DNA of 64,000 nucleotides from Longimicrobiales bacterium (GTDB lineage Bacteria > Gemmatimonadota > Gemmatimonadetes > Longimicrobiales > Gaopeijiaceae): contig JANQRP010000007.1 of the NCBI GenBank assembly GCA_028284495.1, positions 1-64,000 on the forward strand, written 5' to 3'. Shown here piece by piece: positions 16,906 to 24,445 of this stretch (position 1 is its first letter; the number at the start of each line of letters is the position of its first letter). Below the pieces are notes generated by a model. That model made no database searches. It was not told the DNA's origin and was given only the letters and a program-made list of their open reading frames with translations. Made by a program: the position numbers and the translations under genes.

Positions 16906-19074
16906 ATGGCCCCTGAAATGGCGCAGGACATGGCGACCGAGACACCCGACCGGCCGGGCGCCCCGGATCGTGATCGGCCGGGCCTCGCCGGGCTTTCCCC
17001 CGAGCAGCTGCTGGCGTTCTGGCGGATCATGCACCTCTCGCGGTTCATCGACGACCGAGAGATCGCGCTGAAGCGCCAGAACAAGATCTTCTTCCAGATC
17101 TCGGGTGCGGGGCACGAGGCGATCGGGGTCGGAGTCGCGGCGCACATGGACCCCCGGAAGGACTGGTCGTTCTTCTACTACCGGGACCGCGCGTTCGCGC
17201 TTTCGCTGGGCCAGACCGCGCTCGACCACCTCCTGCAGGCCGTCGCCGCCGAGGACGATCCGGCGTCGCACGGACGTCAGATGCCGGCGCACTACAGCGA
17301 CCCACGATTCAACATCGCCAACACATCGTCGCCGACCGGGACGCAGTTCCTGCAGGCGGTCGGCGCTGCCGAGGCCGGGCACCGCGCGGGGCTCGAGCCG
17401 GCGATGAAGCAGCACCTGTCGGGCTGGGCCGAGGACGAGATCGTGGTCTGCACGACCGGCGACGGCACGACCTCCGAGGGCGAGTTCTGGGAGGCGCTCA
17501 ACACGGCGTCCAACCTCAAGTTGCCCGTGCTGTTCATCGTCGAGGACAACGAGTACGCGATCTCCGTCCCGGTCGAGGTGCAGACCGCCGGCGGAAGCGT
17601 CTCGAAGCTGGTGCGCGGCTTCCCGGATCTCCGGATCGCGGAGTGCGACGGGACCGATCCGATCGACGTCTACCGGACGGCCGAGGGGCTCATCGCGCAC
17701 TGCCGCGAGCGGAAGGGTCCGGCGCTGCTCCATGCCCACTGCACCCGCCCGTACTCCCACTCGATGTCGGACGACGAGCGGATGTACCGTCCCCCGGCCG
17801 AGCTCGAGAAGCAGGCGGAGCGCGACTGCCTCCGACGGTTCCGCCGGACGCTCATCGACGCGGAGATCGCCACGGCCACGGAGCTCGACGACATCGTCGC
17901 GGCCGTGAAGCAGGAGGTGTCCGAAGCGGCCGACGTGGCCCTGGGCCACCCCCAGCCCGACGGCTCCACCGCGATGGACCATCTGTTCAGCGCGGACGTG
18001 GACCCCACGTCGGACGCGTTCTCGACCGATCCCGTGTTCGAGGACGATCGCCAGCTGACGATGGTCGACCTCGTGAACCGCTGCCTGACCGACGAGATGG
18101 CCCGTGATCCGAGCATCGTGGTGTTCGGGCAGGACATCGCGGACGCGTCGCGGGAAGGCGCGCTCGGTGAGGTGAAGGGCAAGGGCGGCGTGTTCAAGGC
18201 GACCCACGGACTGCAGCAGAAGTACGGCGACGTCCGCGTGTTCAACTCGCCGCTCGCCGAGGCGAACATCGTCGGTCGCGCGTTCGGCATGGCGAGCCGC
18301 GGGCTCAAGCCCGTCGTCGAGATCCAGTTCTTCGACTACATCTGGCCGGCCTTTCACCAGATCCGGAACGAGATCGCCGCGGTCCGCTACCGCTCCGGGG
18401 GCACCTGGAAGGCCCCGATGGTCATTCGCACCACGTACGGCGGCTACCTCCGGGGAGGCGGGCCGTACCACTCGCAGACCGGCGCCACGATCTTCGCTCA
18501 CATCCCCGGGCTGCGCGTCGTGATCCCCTCGACCGCCGAGGATGCCAACGGCCTGCTCAGGACCGCGATCCGTTCGGACGACCCCGTGCTCTTCCTCGAG
18601 CACAAGCACCTGTATCGGCAGGTCTACAACAAGGGTCGGTATCCCGGGCCGGGCTACATGATTCCGTTCGGCCGCGCCAACGTCGTGAAGGAGGGTGACG
18701 ACCTCACCATCGTCACGTGCGGCGCGCTCGTGAAGCGCTCCATGGATGCCGTGAAGGCGTTCGAGAAGGAGAACGACGCGACCGTCGAGGTCATCGACCT
18801 GCGCACGATCTCGCCGCTCGACATGGCGACCGTCGCGGCATCCGTGAAGAAGACCAGCCGGGTCATGGTGGTCCACGAGGACGCCGTGACGTACGGCCAC
18901 GGCGCGGAGATCGCGGCGCAGATCGCGGACGAGTGCTTCGAATGGCTGGATGCGCCCGTGAAGCGGGTGGGTGCGCTGCATACGTGGGTCGCCTACTCGC
19001 CGCAGCTCGAGGAAGTGATACTCCCGCAGGCTTCGCGGATCACACCGGCGATCGAGGAGCTGATCGCCTGGTAG
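16906..19074 (+). CDS. 2-oxoacid dehydrogenase E1, alpha and beta subunits fused
   Basis: A 722-residue fusion of the E1 component of a branched-chain 2-oxoacid or pyruvate dehydrogenase. Residues about 25-370 are the alpha subunit with the thiamine diphosphate motif from [13 protein letters not shown] (185) to [10 protein letters not shown]. Residues about 385-722 are the beta subunit: [39 protein letters not shown] and [13 protein letters not shown]. The reaction is decarboxylation of the 2-oxoacid and transfer to E2 lipoyl groups. No E2 or E3 gene is adjacent, so the complex must be completed from elsewhere. Further in-frame ATGs at 16918 and 16930 are possible starts. Such fusions are known in several phyla. 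Confidence 0.9.
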   Translation: MAPEMAQDMATETPDRPGAPDRDRPGLAGLSPEQLLAFWRIMHLSRFIDDREIALKRQNKIFFQISGAGHEAIGVGVAAHMDPRKDWSFFYYRDRAFALSLGQTALDHLLQAVAAEDDPASHGRQMPAHYSDPRFNIANTSSPTGTQFLQAVGAAEAGHRAGLEPAMKQHLSGWAEDEIVVCTTGDGTTSEGEFWEALNTASNLKLPVLFIVEDNEYAISVPVEVQTAGGSVSKLVRGFPDLRIAECDGTDPIDVYRTAEGLIAHCRERKGPALLHAHCTRPYSHSMSDDERMYRPPAELEKQAERDCLRRFRRTLIDAEIATATELDDIVAAVKQEVSEAADVALGHPQPDGSTAMDHLFSADVDPTSDAFSTDPVFEDDRQLTMVDLVNRCLTDEMARDPSIVVFGQDIADASREGALGEVKGKGGVFKATHGLQQKYGDVRVFNSPLAEANIVGRAFGMASRGLKPVVEIQFFDYIWPAFHQIRNEIAAVRYRSGGTWKAPMVIRTTYGGYLRGGGPYHSQTGATIFAHIPGLRVVIPSTAEDANGLLRTAIRSDDPVLFLEHKHLYRQVYNKGRYPGPGYMIPFGRANVVKEGDDLTIVTCGALVKRSMDAVKAFEKENDATVEVIDLRTISPLDMATVAASVKKTSRVMVVHEDAVTYGHGAEIAAQIADECFEWLDAPVKRVGALHTWVAYSPQLEEVILPQASRITPAIEELIAW

Positions 19075-19080
19075 AACGGC

Positions 19081-19107
19081 GGTCGCCGGCCCTTGGGCCT
19101 CGGGACC
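19081..19107 (+). terminator. Possible hairpin after the E1 gene
   Basis: An interrupted GC-rich stem: GGTC (19081-19084) pairs with GACC (19104-19107) around an inner GGCCC/GGGCC helix (19088-19099). There is no uridine tract directly after it, only a mildly T-containing stretch, so intrinsic termination is uncertain. Confidence 0.35.
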
Positions 19108-19196
19108 TGAGGCGAATTTCTCTGGCCCTCGGACGGGGGCGGCGCGTATCCTGCAGCATCGATGCGCGCCGCCCCTCTTCGTTTCGCGGGAGTCCC

Positions 19197-19955
19197 ATGC
19201 GACCGACGCTCGCCCTCACCGCCGCCGTGCTCGCCCTGACGGGGTGCGCCGGAGGTCCGTCCGCCGTGGACCTCGAGCCCGCGGCGGCTCGGACCGCGAC
19301 CGTACCCTACGAGTGGTTCGCCGAGAACTGGGGACCGTTCGACATCGCGATGAACCGCGGCTCGATGCTCATCGTGGACGGTGTGCAGACGCGGGGAGTG
19401 GGTCCCGACGGACGCGACGTTCAGACGGCCCTGGGGGGCCTCACGCCCGAGGACATCGTGCGGGTCCAGCCGATCCCGTGCGGCGCCGGGCTGTTCGGGG
19501 AAGCAGGACGCAACGGGGTGATCCTGGTGTTCACGACCCGGTATGAGGGTCCGCTCCCGGAGAGAGGGCGCGTCGTCGGGCCCGACGTCTGCGGGGAGGA
19601 TGCACCGCTGCGCACGGAGCCCCTCGAGTGGTTCGCCGAAAACTGGGGACCGTTCGATCCGGCGCTGACCATGCCCGCCGCCCCCGGACGACGCGGGCGG
19701 ACCCTGGTGCTCGTCGATGGCGTCCAGTTGAGTGCCGAGCAGATCGAGGCGCAGTCCGATGCGTCCGGCCCGTCGCCTCTCACTCGCGAGCAGATTTGGC
19801 ACATCCGGGTGATCAAGCACCGGTGCGACGTGCGACTGTTCGGCGAGGCTGCCGAGCGAGGGATCATCATGCTGTTCACCTACGACTACGACGGACCGAT
19901 GCCGGGTCCGGGCCATCCGTGGGACGGAAGTCCGTGTGCCGGAGGTGGCCGATGA
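19197..19955 (+). CDS. Lipoprotein with two SusC-like plug modules (plug lipoprotein 1)
   Basis: A 252-residue predicted lipoprotein (lipobox LTGC, Cys17) made of two copies of one module. Each copy begins WFAENWGPFD, then has a VDGVQ strand, a DI/QI-rich strand ending in a cysteine (PIPC; KHRC), LFGEAGRNGVILVFT or LFGEAAERGIIMLFT, a GPLP/GPMP turn and a closing cysteine. The VDG...DI...LFGE..GVILxFT order matches the plug domain of SusC/RagA receptors (VDG...DI..I.VLK...YG..GVILITTK), yet no TonB box and no barrel follow. Location is predicted at the outer membrane or periplasm. It overlaps the next gene by ATGA (19952-19955). Role unknown; binding another protein or ligand is a guess. Confidence 0.8.
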   Translation: MRPTLALTAAVLALTGCAGGPSAVDLEPAAARTATVPYEWFAENWGPFDIAMNRGSMLIVDGVQTRGVGPDGRDVQTALGGLTPEDIVRVQPIPCGAGLFGEAGRNGVILVFTTRYEGPLPERGRVVGPDVCGEDAPLRTEPLEWFAENWGPFDPALTMPAAPGRRGRTLVLVDGVQLSAEQIEAQSDASGPSPLTREQIWHIRVIKHRCDVRLFGEAAERGIIMLFTYDYDGPMPGPGHPWDGSPCAGGGR

Positions 19956-20407
19956 GCCCCGCCCGGGTCGCCTGGACGCTGGCGGTCGCGCTCGGGGCCG
20001 GAGCCTGCGCCTCCGTTCCGCCGACCGTCGACCTCGAACCTGTGTCGGCCCAGGCGGCTGAACTCCCGATCGCCTGGTTCGCGGAGCAGTGGGGGCCGTT
20101 CGACGCGTCCCTTGTCGGACGGGTGTCGGATGGACCAGGGTTTCGGCCGCTGTTGATCCAGGACGGTCTCCAGGTCACCGCGGACACGGAGATGAAGGGC
20201 GACGTGTACGCCGCGTTGACGGATCGGGAATCCGAGGGTGGGTTCCGCCTGGTCCGCGTGATTCGGCATGAGTGTGACACTCGACACTTCGGGCCGGCCG
20301 GAGTTCACGGCGTGATTCTCGCCTTCTCGACCGACTATGACGGCCCCCTGCCCGGTCCCGGGCACGCCTGGGACCGTACGCCCTGCGAAGGAGCGGCGGG
20401 CGCATGA
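19952..20407 (+). CDS. Lipoprotein with one SusC-like plug module (plug lipoprotein 2)
   Basis: A 151-residue predicted lipoprotein (lipobox AGAC, Cys19). It carries a single module: AWFAEQWGPFD, LLIQDGLQV in place of VDGVQ, RVIRHECD, HFGPAGVHGVILAFSTDYDGPLP and a final WDRTPCEG. The TVDLEPVSAQAAELP leader segment resembles AVDLEPAAARTATVP of the preceding paralogue, so the two share more than the module and probably arose by duplication. Starts and stops overlap both neighbours by ATGA. No barrel or enzymatic motif is present. Confidence 0.78.
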   Translation: MSPARVAWTLAVALGAGACASVPPTVDLEPVSAQAAELPIAWFAEQWGPFDASLVGRVSDGPGFRPLLIQDGLQVTADTEMKGDVYAALTDRESEGGFRLVRVIRHECDTRHFGPAGVHGVILAFSTDYDGPLPGPGHAWDRTPCEGAAGA

Positions 20408-21237
20408 GCACCAGGTGGCTCGCCTCCGCACTCGGCCTTGCCGCCCTCGCGGCGGCGGGCGCGTGCGCCCCGGGCGGTACGCTCCCGGGCGTGCTACCTG
20501 AGGCTCGGACCGGCCAGCCGCTCGAGTGGTTCGCCGAGAACTGGGGACCGTTCGATTCGGAGATGCGGGGCATCCGTGAGGACGGCCGCCCCGGTCCGCT
20601 CGTCTTCGTCGACGGACGCCAGGTACCCCCCGAGGATCAGCAGGGCCGCTCGCTCTACGGGCTTTCGCCCGACGAGATTCGCAGGATCGTGACGATCAAG
20701 TTCCGCAACGGCGCCGGGCTGTTCGGCGAGTCGGGGAACCGCGGAGTGGTGATGGTCTTCTCCGAGCGGTATCGCGGGGCCCTCCCCGCCTCCAGGAAGG
20801 CGCAGGGCGAGCCGCCACCGTGCGTTCCGCTGCCCGAGTTCGCCCCGATCGACTACTTCTCCCAGCTCGGCCCGTTCGACGGCGACCTGAACATTCGACG
20901 CTACTTCGACCAGGGGCCGCTGATCCTGCTCGACGGCCGCCAGGTCGAGGTGGATCGCGGGGCCTCGATCGAGGACCTTCAGCGGCTCTTCGTGATCGAG
21001 AGGGACGGCGGACTCTTCGGCTCGCCGGACCCGGATCTGCGCAGCCTGGCGGTCGCGGATCTGAGTCGCGGCGAAGACTTCCGGGGGATCCACCCGGTGA
21101 CGTGCGATGTCTCCCACCAGGGCTATGGACCGGCCGCGACGGGCGGGCTGCTCCTCCTGTTCACGGACGAGTGGAAGGGCCCGCTGCTCGAGTCCGAGTG
21201 GACGCGAAAGGACACGTGTCGGTCGGCGGACCGATGA
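20404..21237 (+). CDS. Lipoprotein with one intact and one diverged plug module (plug lipoprotein 3)
   Basis: A 277-residue predicted lipoprotein (lipobox AGAC, Cys21). The first module is complete: EWFAENWGPFD, VFVDGRQV, DEIRRIVTIKFRNGAGLFGESGNRGVVMVFSERY and GALP, with only the closing cysteine retained (PPPC). The second begins YFSQLGPFDGD, keeps ILLDGRQV, has an extra loop of about 20 residues, then PVTCDVSHQG and GGLLLLFTDEWKGPL and a final KDTC. The order of elements is preserved though the WFAENW motif has decayed. Coupled by ATGA overlaps to the genes on both sides. Confidence 0.78.
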   Translation: MSTRWLASALGLAALAAAGACAPGGTLPGVLPEARTGQPLEWFAENWGPFDSEMRGIREDGRPGPLVFVDGRQVPPEDQQGRSLYGLSPDEIRRIVTIKFRNGAGLFGESGNRGVVMVFSERYRGALPASRKAQGEPPPCVPLPEFAPIDYFSQLGPFDGDLNIRRYFDQGPLILLDGRQVEVDRGASIEDLQRLFVIERDGGLFGSPDPDLRSLAVADLSRGEDFRGIHPVTCDVSHQGYGPAATGGLLLLFTDEWKGPLLESEWTRKDTCRSADR

Positions 21238-21638
21238 CGCGGCGCACCGTTCTCGTGGCTGTCGTGGCGTTCGCCGCCTCCGGCTGCGGGGATCACACGG
21301 TCCTCACCGGGCCCGACGCAGAAGCGGCCGCGGAGACCGCGAATCTCCCGTTCACACACGAGGGCGTCATCGCGAAGCCGGTGATCTACCTCGACGGCGA
21401 TCGCGTCACCGACGTGTCCGGGCTCCGAGACATGAACATCGAGCCCGCCGACATCGAGCGCATCGAGGTTATCAAGCGGTGCGCCGCCGTGGCGCGGCAT
21501 GGCGAACCCGGGAGCTCGAGCCTGCTCCTCATCTACACGAAGGAGTACGAAGGCGAGGTTCGCGAGTGGGACGTGAAGTATCCCGAACTGGGCGAGGCGT
21601 GCCGACGTGAGTCCGAGAGGGAGCGTGAGCGGGCCTAG
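21234..21638 (+). CDS. Small lipoprotein with a minimal plug module (plug lipoprotein 4)
   Basis: A 134-residue predicted lipoprotein (lipobox ASGC, Cys18), last gene of the four-gene run. It lacks the WGPFD motif but has VIYLDGDRV, then IEPADIERIEVIKRC, which is very close to the SusC plug consensus, followed by HGEPGSSSLLLIYTKEYEGE and a closing EACRRE. The C-terminus is highly charged. Of the four, this is the nearest to the plug domain at the end of the M56 gene at 22415. The ATGA overlap with the preceding gene supports co-translation. Confidence 0.75.
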   Translation: MTRRTVLVAVVAFAASGCGDHTVLTGPDAEAAAETANLPFTHEGVIAKPVIYLDGDRVTDVSGLRDMNIEPADIERIEVIKRCAAVARHGEPGSSSLLLIYTKEYEGEVREWDVKYPELGEACRRESERERERA

Positions 21639-21720
21639 CGGGTCTCGGAGATGAAGGCGAGCCACTGGCCAATCCCGCCCTTGCCGAGCGGCCGATGACA
21701 CGGGGCGCCCGGGTCGGTGG

Positions 21721-21861
21721 CGATTCGGCGAACGGGGCCGGAACGGCGCGATCGAGATCCACACGAAGTCGTTCGAGGGTCCGGGGCTGCGGCACGAGTT
21801 GATGCCGGCGGTGGAGCGTATCCAGTGCCAGGCCGACCTGTCGGACGGCGCCCCCCGCTGA
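21721..21861 (+). pseudogene. Decayed tail of a fifth plug lipoprotein
   Basis: In the 399-base spacer 21639-22037, the frame read from 21721 gives RFGERGRNGAIEIHTKSFEG and ends at a TGA at 21859-21861. This is unmistakably the LFGEAGRNGVILVFTTRYEG end of the plug module, including a cysteine in RIQCQADL near the end. No start codon, signal peptide or VDG strand precedes it; the frame is closed by a TGA at 21652-21654 and 21655-21720 is not recognisable. It appears to be a remnant of another paralogue. 21862-21939 holds nothing I can identify. Confidence 0.65.
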
Positions 21862-21939
21862 CTCGCGCCCCCTCCCCGGTCCCGGCACCCTCCGTCGACC
21901 GCCCCTCGGGTCCACCGATGCACGGACCCGACACCATCT

Positions 21940-21953
21940 ACGAAGAACTTCGT
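21940..21953. promoter_or_regulatory. Upstream palindrome, candidate BlaI operator 1
   Basis: ACGAAG and CTTCGT form perfect 6-bp arms around AA. The palindrome touches the first base of the -35 hexamer of the blaI promoter, a position suited to repression. It shares the ACGAA half with the second palindrome. Confidence 0.5.
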
Positions 21954-21981
21954 TGACAGCACCGGGAACCGGTCCTAGTAT
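21953..21981 (+). promoter_or_regulatory. Sigma70-type promoter of the blaI-M56 operon
   Basis: A perfect TTGACA -35 (21953-21958), a 17-base spacer and TAGTAT -10 (21976-21981), the best promoter match in the window. It lies 57 bases before the blaI start codon and is bracketed by two palindromes. Confidence 0.75.
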
Positions 21982-21987
21982 GGTCAT

Positions 21988-22005
21988 GTACGAAACTTGT
22001 CGTAC
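21988..22005. promoter_or_regulatory. Downstream palindrome, candidate BlaI operator 2
   Basis: GTACGA (21988-21993) and TCGTAC (22000-22005) are perfect 6-bp arms with a 6-base centre. The inner sequence TACGAAACTTGTCGTA has the layout of BlaI/MecI operators (TAC...GTA palindromes with an inner TGT half). It covers the expected transcription start, as in autorepressed blaI genes. Confidence 0.6.
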
Positions 22006-22037
22006 GACGACTCTCGTGACTCGAACCACTGATCGCC

Positions 22038-22418
22038 ATGCCCCCGACCCGCTTCTCCGAACGCGAACTCGACGTGATGGCCGTCCTCTGGCGGCTCGAG
22101 TCCGGCACGGTCGCCGAGGTGCGTGAAGCGCTCGACGACGAGGTCGGCTACACGGGCGTCCTGAAGCTCCTGCAGATCCTCGAGGAGAAGGGCGCGATCC
22201 GGCACGAGACGGAGGGGAGAGCGTACCGCTACTTCCCGGTGGTGACGCCCGAGCAGGCGGGTGGGCCGGCTCTCCAGCGCCTGGTCGACACGATCTTCCA
22301 GGGCTCCGCCGAGATGCTGCTGGCGCGGCTCGTGTCCACGACCGAGCCTACCGCGGAGGAGGTCCGGCGGATGCGCGATCTCCTCGACGAACTCGAGGAC
22401 ACCGAGGAGGACGGATGA
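22038..22418 (+). CDS. blaI: BlaI/MecI-family transcriptional repressor
   Basis: Predicted winged-helix repressor of 126 residues. The family opening FSERELDVMAVLWRLESGTVAEV is followed by the recognition helix region YTGVLKLLQILEEKGAIRH and the wing GRAYRYFPVV; the C-terminal helices would dimerise. In the classical system BlaI is cleaved when the M56 sensor BlaR1 is activated. Here it is directly followed by an M56 gene with an ATGA overlap (22415-22418) and preceded by two palindromes, so autoregulation is expected. No beta-lactamase gene is nearby, so the regulon is unknown; the plug lipoprotein operon just upstream is a candidate by position only. Confidence 0.92.
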   Translation: MPPTRFSERELDVMAVLWRLESGTVAEVREALDDEVGYTGVLKLLQILEEKGAIRHETEGRAYRYFPVVTPEQAGGPALQRLVDTIFQGSAEMLLARLVSTTEPTAEEVRRMRDLLDELEDTEEDG

Positions 22419-24430
22419 GCATCGCGACCGTTCTCTGGATCCTTGCGGTGGCCGGCCTCGTCACCGGCGTCGCGGCCGCGCTGTCCGCGGCGCTCCGGCG
22501 GATGCATCGGCCCGAGCGGTGGGTGTGGCTGGTCGCGCTGGCGGTCACGGCCGCCCTCCCCTTCCTTCCGGCGCCGGAGCCGGTCGTGGAGGCGCGGAAC
22601 GACGCGGTCGCGACGGCGACCCGGGTCATCCCGATCGCGCAGTTCGTCACGGTCGCCTCCTCGTCCCTGCCCGAGCCCGCCCGGGTGTCCATCCCGTGGA
22701 TCCCGATCCTGTGGGGTTCGGCGAGCGTGGCCACCGTGCTCGCCATGCTCGGCGGCGCCTGGTCGCTCGCGCGCCGCCGCGAACGGTGGCCGCGTCGCCG
22801 GATCGACGGCGATCTCCTGCGGGTCTCCGACCGGTTCGGGCCCGCCGTCGTGGGCTGGATCGACCCGGAGATCGTGCTGCCGGAGTGGGCGGTCGACATG
22901 GAGCGGAGGCAGCGCCGCCTGATCCTTCGCCACGAGAACGAGCACCGCTGGGCCCGGGATCCACAGCTGCTCGCGCTGGGCGTGCTGTGTCTGGCCGCGG
23001 CCCCTTGGAATCCCTTCGCCTGGCTCCAGTTCCGGGGGCTCCGCCGCGCCGTCGAGTTCGACTGCGATGCCCGGGTTCTCGGATCGGGTGCCTCACCCCG
23101 CGCCTACGGCCGCCTCCTGCTCTCCGTCCAGCTGGACGGAGGCCGCGGCGCGCTCTTCGCGCCCGCCCTTCGCGAGCCCGCCTCCTTCCTCCAACGGAGA
23201 CTCGAGACCATGAAGCTCAGAGACCGCCCCGTGGCCCGGGTCCGGGTGGCCGGGCTCGCCCTCGTCGCCGCCGCGCTGACCGTCGTGGCGTGCGAGACCC
23301 CCCGCCCCACCGAATCGGAGCCCGCCGTGACGAGTCCCGTGCAGGCGCAGGTGGCCGCCACGTCCGATTCGTACCGCGCCCGCATCGAGCAACTCACCCG
23401 CCAGTACCGGGAACTCGATGTGGATGTGCGCTGGCGGCTCGACGGCGAAGACGTTCCGGAGCCCGGACCCCGGTTCGAGTTCGACCGCATCGAGCGGATG
23501 ATGTCGGTCTTCGTGAACGAGACGGAGGACGAGTCGCTCGGCATGATCGTCGATCTCTTCACCGAGTCGGCCGAACAGATTCAGGTCATCGAGATCCCGC
23601 CGGACGAGTCCGCGATCGCGGAGGCGGGGACGCGCGTCGACGGGGGCGGAGTGGACGGGGGTCGCGACGATGCGTCGATACGCGACGGCCAGGGCGTCGG
23701 CGAGCCCTTCGTCTGGCTCGAGGTCGACCCCCGAGGAGCGGTGACCCTGCGCCGAAGTGGCGAGTCCGGCCGGCAGACCGTCCTGACTTCCGAGGTGGGT
23801 CCGGTCTGGGAAGAGGTGGCCCGGTCCAGTCCGGACCTGATGGCCATCGTCCGCGCCGACCCGGACACGCCGGCGCACATCGTGGATGAGGTGCTGAGCG
23901 GACTGCGAAACGCAGGAGCGGAACGCATCGCGATGCTGGGTGACTCGGATCGCTATACCGAGGTGTCCGTCCCTTCCGTTGGCCCCGACTCCACCCGCTC
24001 CGGCCCGGTCCCCGGCCTCCGCTCCGACAGTGCCCGCTCCGTCCCCGGGCTCCGACGCGCACCGTCCGGCCCCGTCCCCGGGCTTCGCCCCGGTGCCACC
24101 CGCGACTCGGGCAACTCGATCGAACTCTGGCGGCCCGACGCGCGGGACAGCCTCCGCCTGCACGGCGACAGCCTGGGGTCGGCGATGCCCTCCGGGATCC
24201 GTCCGATCGGCGACACATGGGGCATCTCGCCCAACGAAGACGGGAAGCCACCGCTGGTCTATGTGGATGGGGTCCGCATCGCCCCGGACGCGCACGACGG
24301 GCTCCCGGACCTCATCCGGCCCCAGGACATCGAGCGTATCGAGGTCATCAAGGGCCCGGCGGCCACGACCCTCTACGGCGAACGAGCCGAGGGGGGCGTG
24401 GTCCTGATCTTCACGAAGGGCGGCGGCTGA
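22415..24430 (+). CDS. BlaR1-like M56 metallopeptidase with a C-terminal SusC-like plug domain
   Basis: A 671-residue inner-membrane protein. Residues 1-300 are the M56 part: helices near 3-25, 37-52 and 93-115, a cytoplasmic zinc-peptidase loop with HENEH at 173-177 and a following EFDCDARVLG, then a helix near 275-292. The periplasmic part from about 300 replaces the beta-lactam sensor: a Gln/Arg-rich helix, a region with three VPGLR repeats (24001-24090) and a last 65 residues that read VYVDGVRIAPD, QDIERIEVIKGPAATTLYGE and GGVVLIFTKGGG, a textbook plug domain. The protein may sense something docking on this domain and cleave BlaI. That mechanism is inference. Confidence 0.85.
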   Translation: MSIATVLWILAVAGLVTGVAAALSAALRRMHRPERWVWLVALAVTAALPFLPAPEPVVEARNDAVATATRVIPIAQFVTVASSSLPEPARVSIPWIPILWGSASVATVLAMLGGAWSLARRRERWPRRRIDGDLLRVSDRFGPAVVGWIDPEIVLPEWAVDMERRQRRLILRHENEHRWARDPQLLALGVLCLAAAPWNPFAWLQFRGLRRAVEFDCDARVLGSGASPRAYGRLLLSVQLDGGRGALFAPALREPASFLQRRLETMKLRDRPVARVRVAGLALVAAALTVVACETPRPTESEPAVTSPVQAQVAATSDSYRARIEQLTRQYRELDVDVRWRLDGEDVPEPGPRFEFDRIERMMSVFVNETEDESLGMIVDLFTESAEQIQVIEIPPDESAIAEAGTRVDGGGVDGGRDDASIRDGQGVGEPFVWLEVDPRGAVTLRRSGESGRQTVLTSEVGPVWEEVARSSPDLMAIVRADPDTPAHIVDEVLSGLRNAGAERIAMLGDSDRYTEVSVPSVGPDSTRSGPVPGLRSDSARSVPGLRRAPSGPVPGLRPGATRDSGNSIELWRPDARDSLRLHGDSLGSAMPSGIRPIGDTWGISPNEDGKPPLVYVDGVRIAPDAHDGLPDLIRPQDIERIEVIKGPAATTLYGERAEGGVVLIFTKGGG

Positions 24431-24443
24431 CGTTCCGCCGCCC
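24418..24443. terminator. GC hairpin between convergent genes
   Basis: GGGCGGCGG (24418-24426) and CCGCCGCCC (24435-24443) form a perfect 9-bp stem with an 8-base loop. It overlaps the stop codon of the M56-plug gene and ends three bases before the stop of the convergent PorT-like gene, so it could end transcription from both sides. There is no T tract. Confidence 0.55.
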
Positions 24444-24445
24444 GC

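Noticed and set aside
16843..18981. A 712-codon reverse frame opposite the E1 fusion
   Set aside because: Shadow of a well-supported gene, with no signal peptide, motif or ribosome-binding site of its own.
24001..24090. The VPGLR repeats in the M56 gene as a CRISPR or minisatellite
   Set aside because: Only three imperfect copies inside a coding frame; they read as a flexible periplasmic linker.
22038..24430. A beta-lactam resistance locus
   Set aside because: BlaI and an M56 protein are present, but the penicillin-binding sensor domain is replaced by a plug domain and no beta-lactamase gene is nearby.
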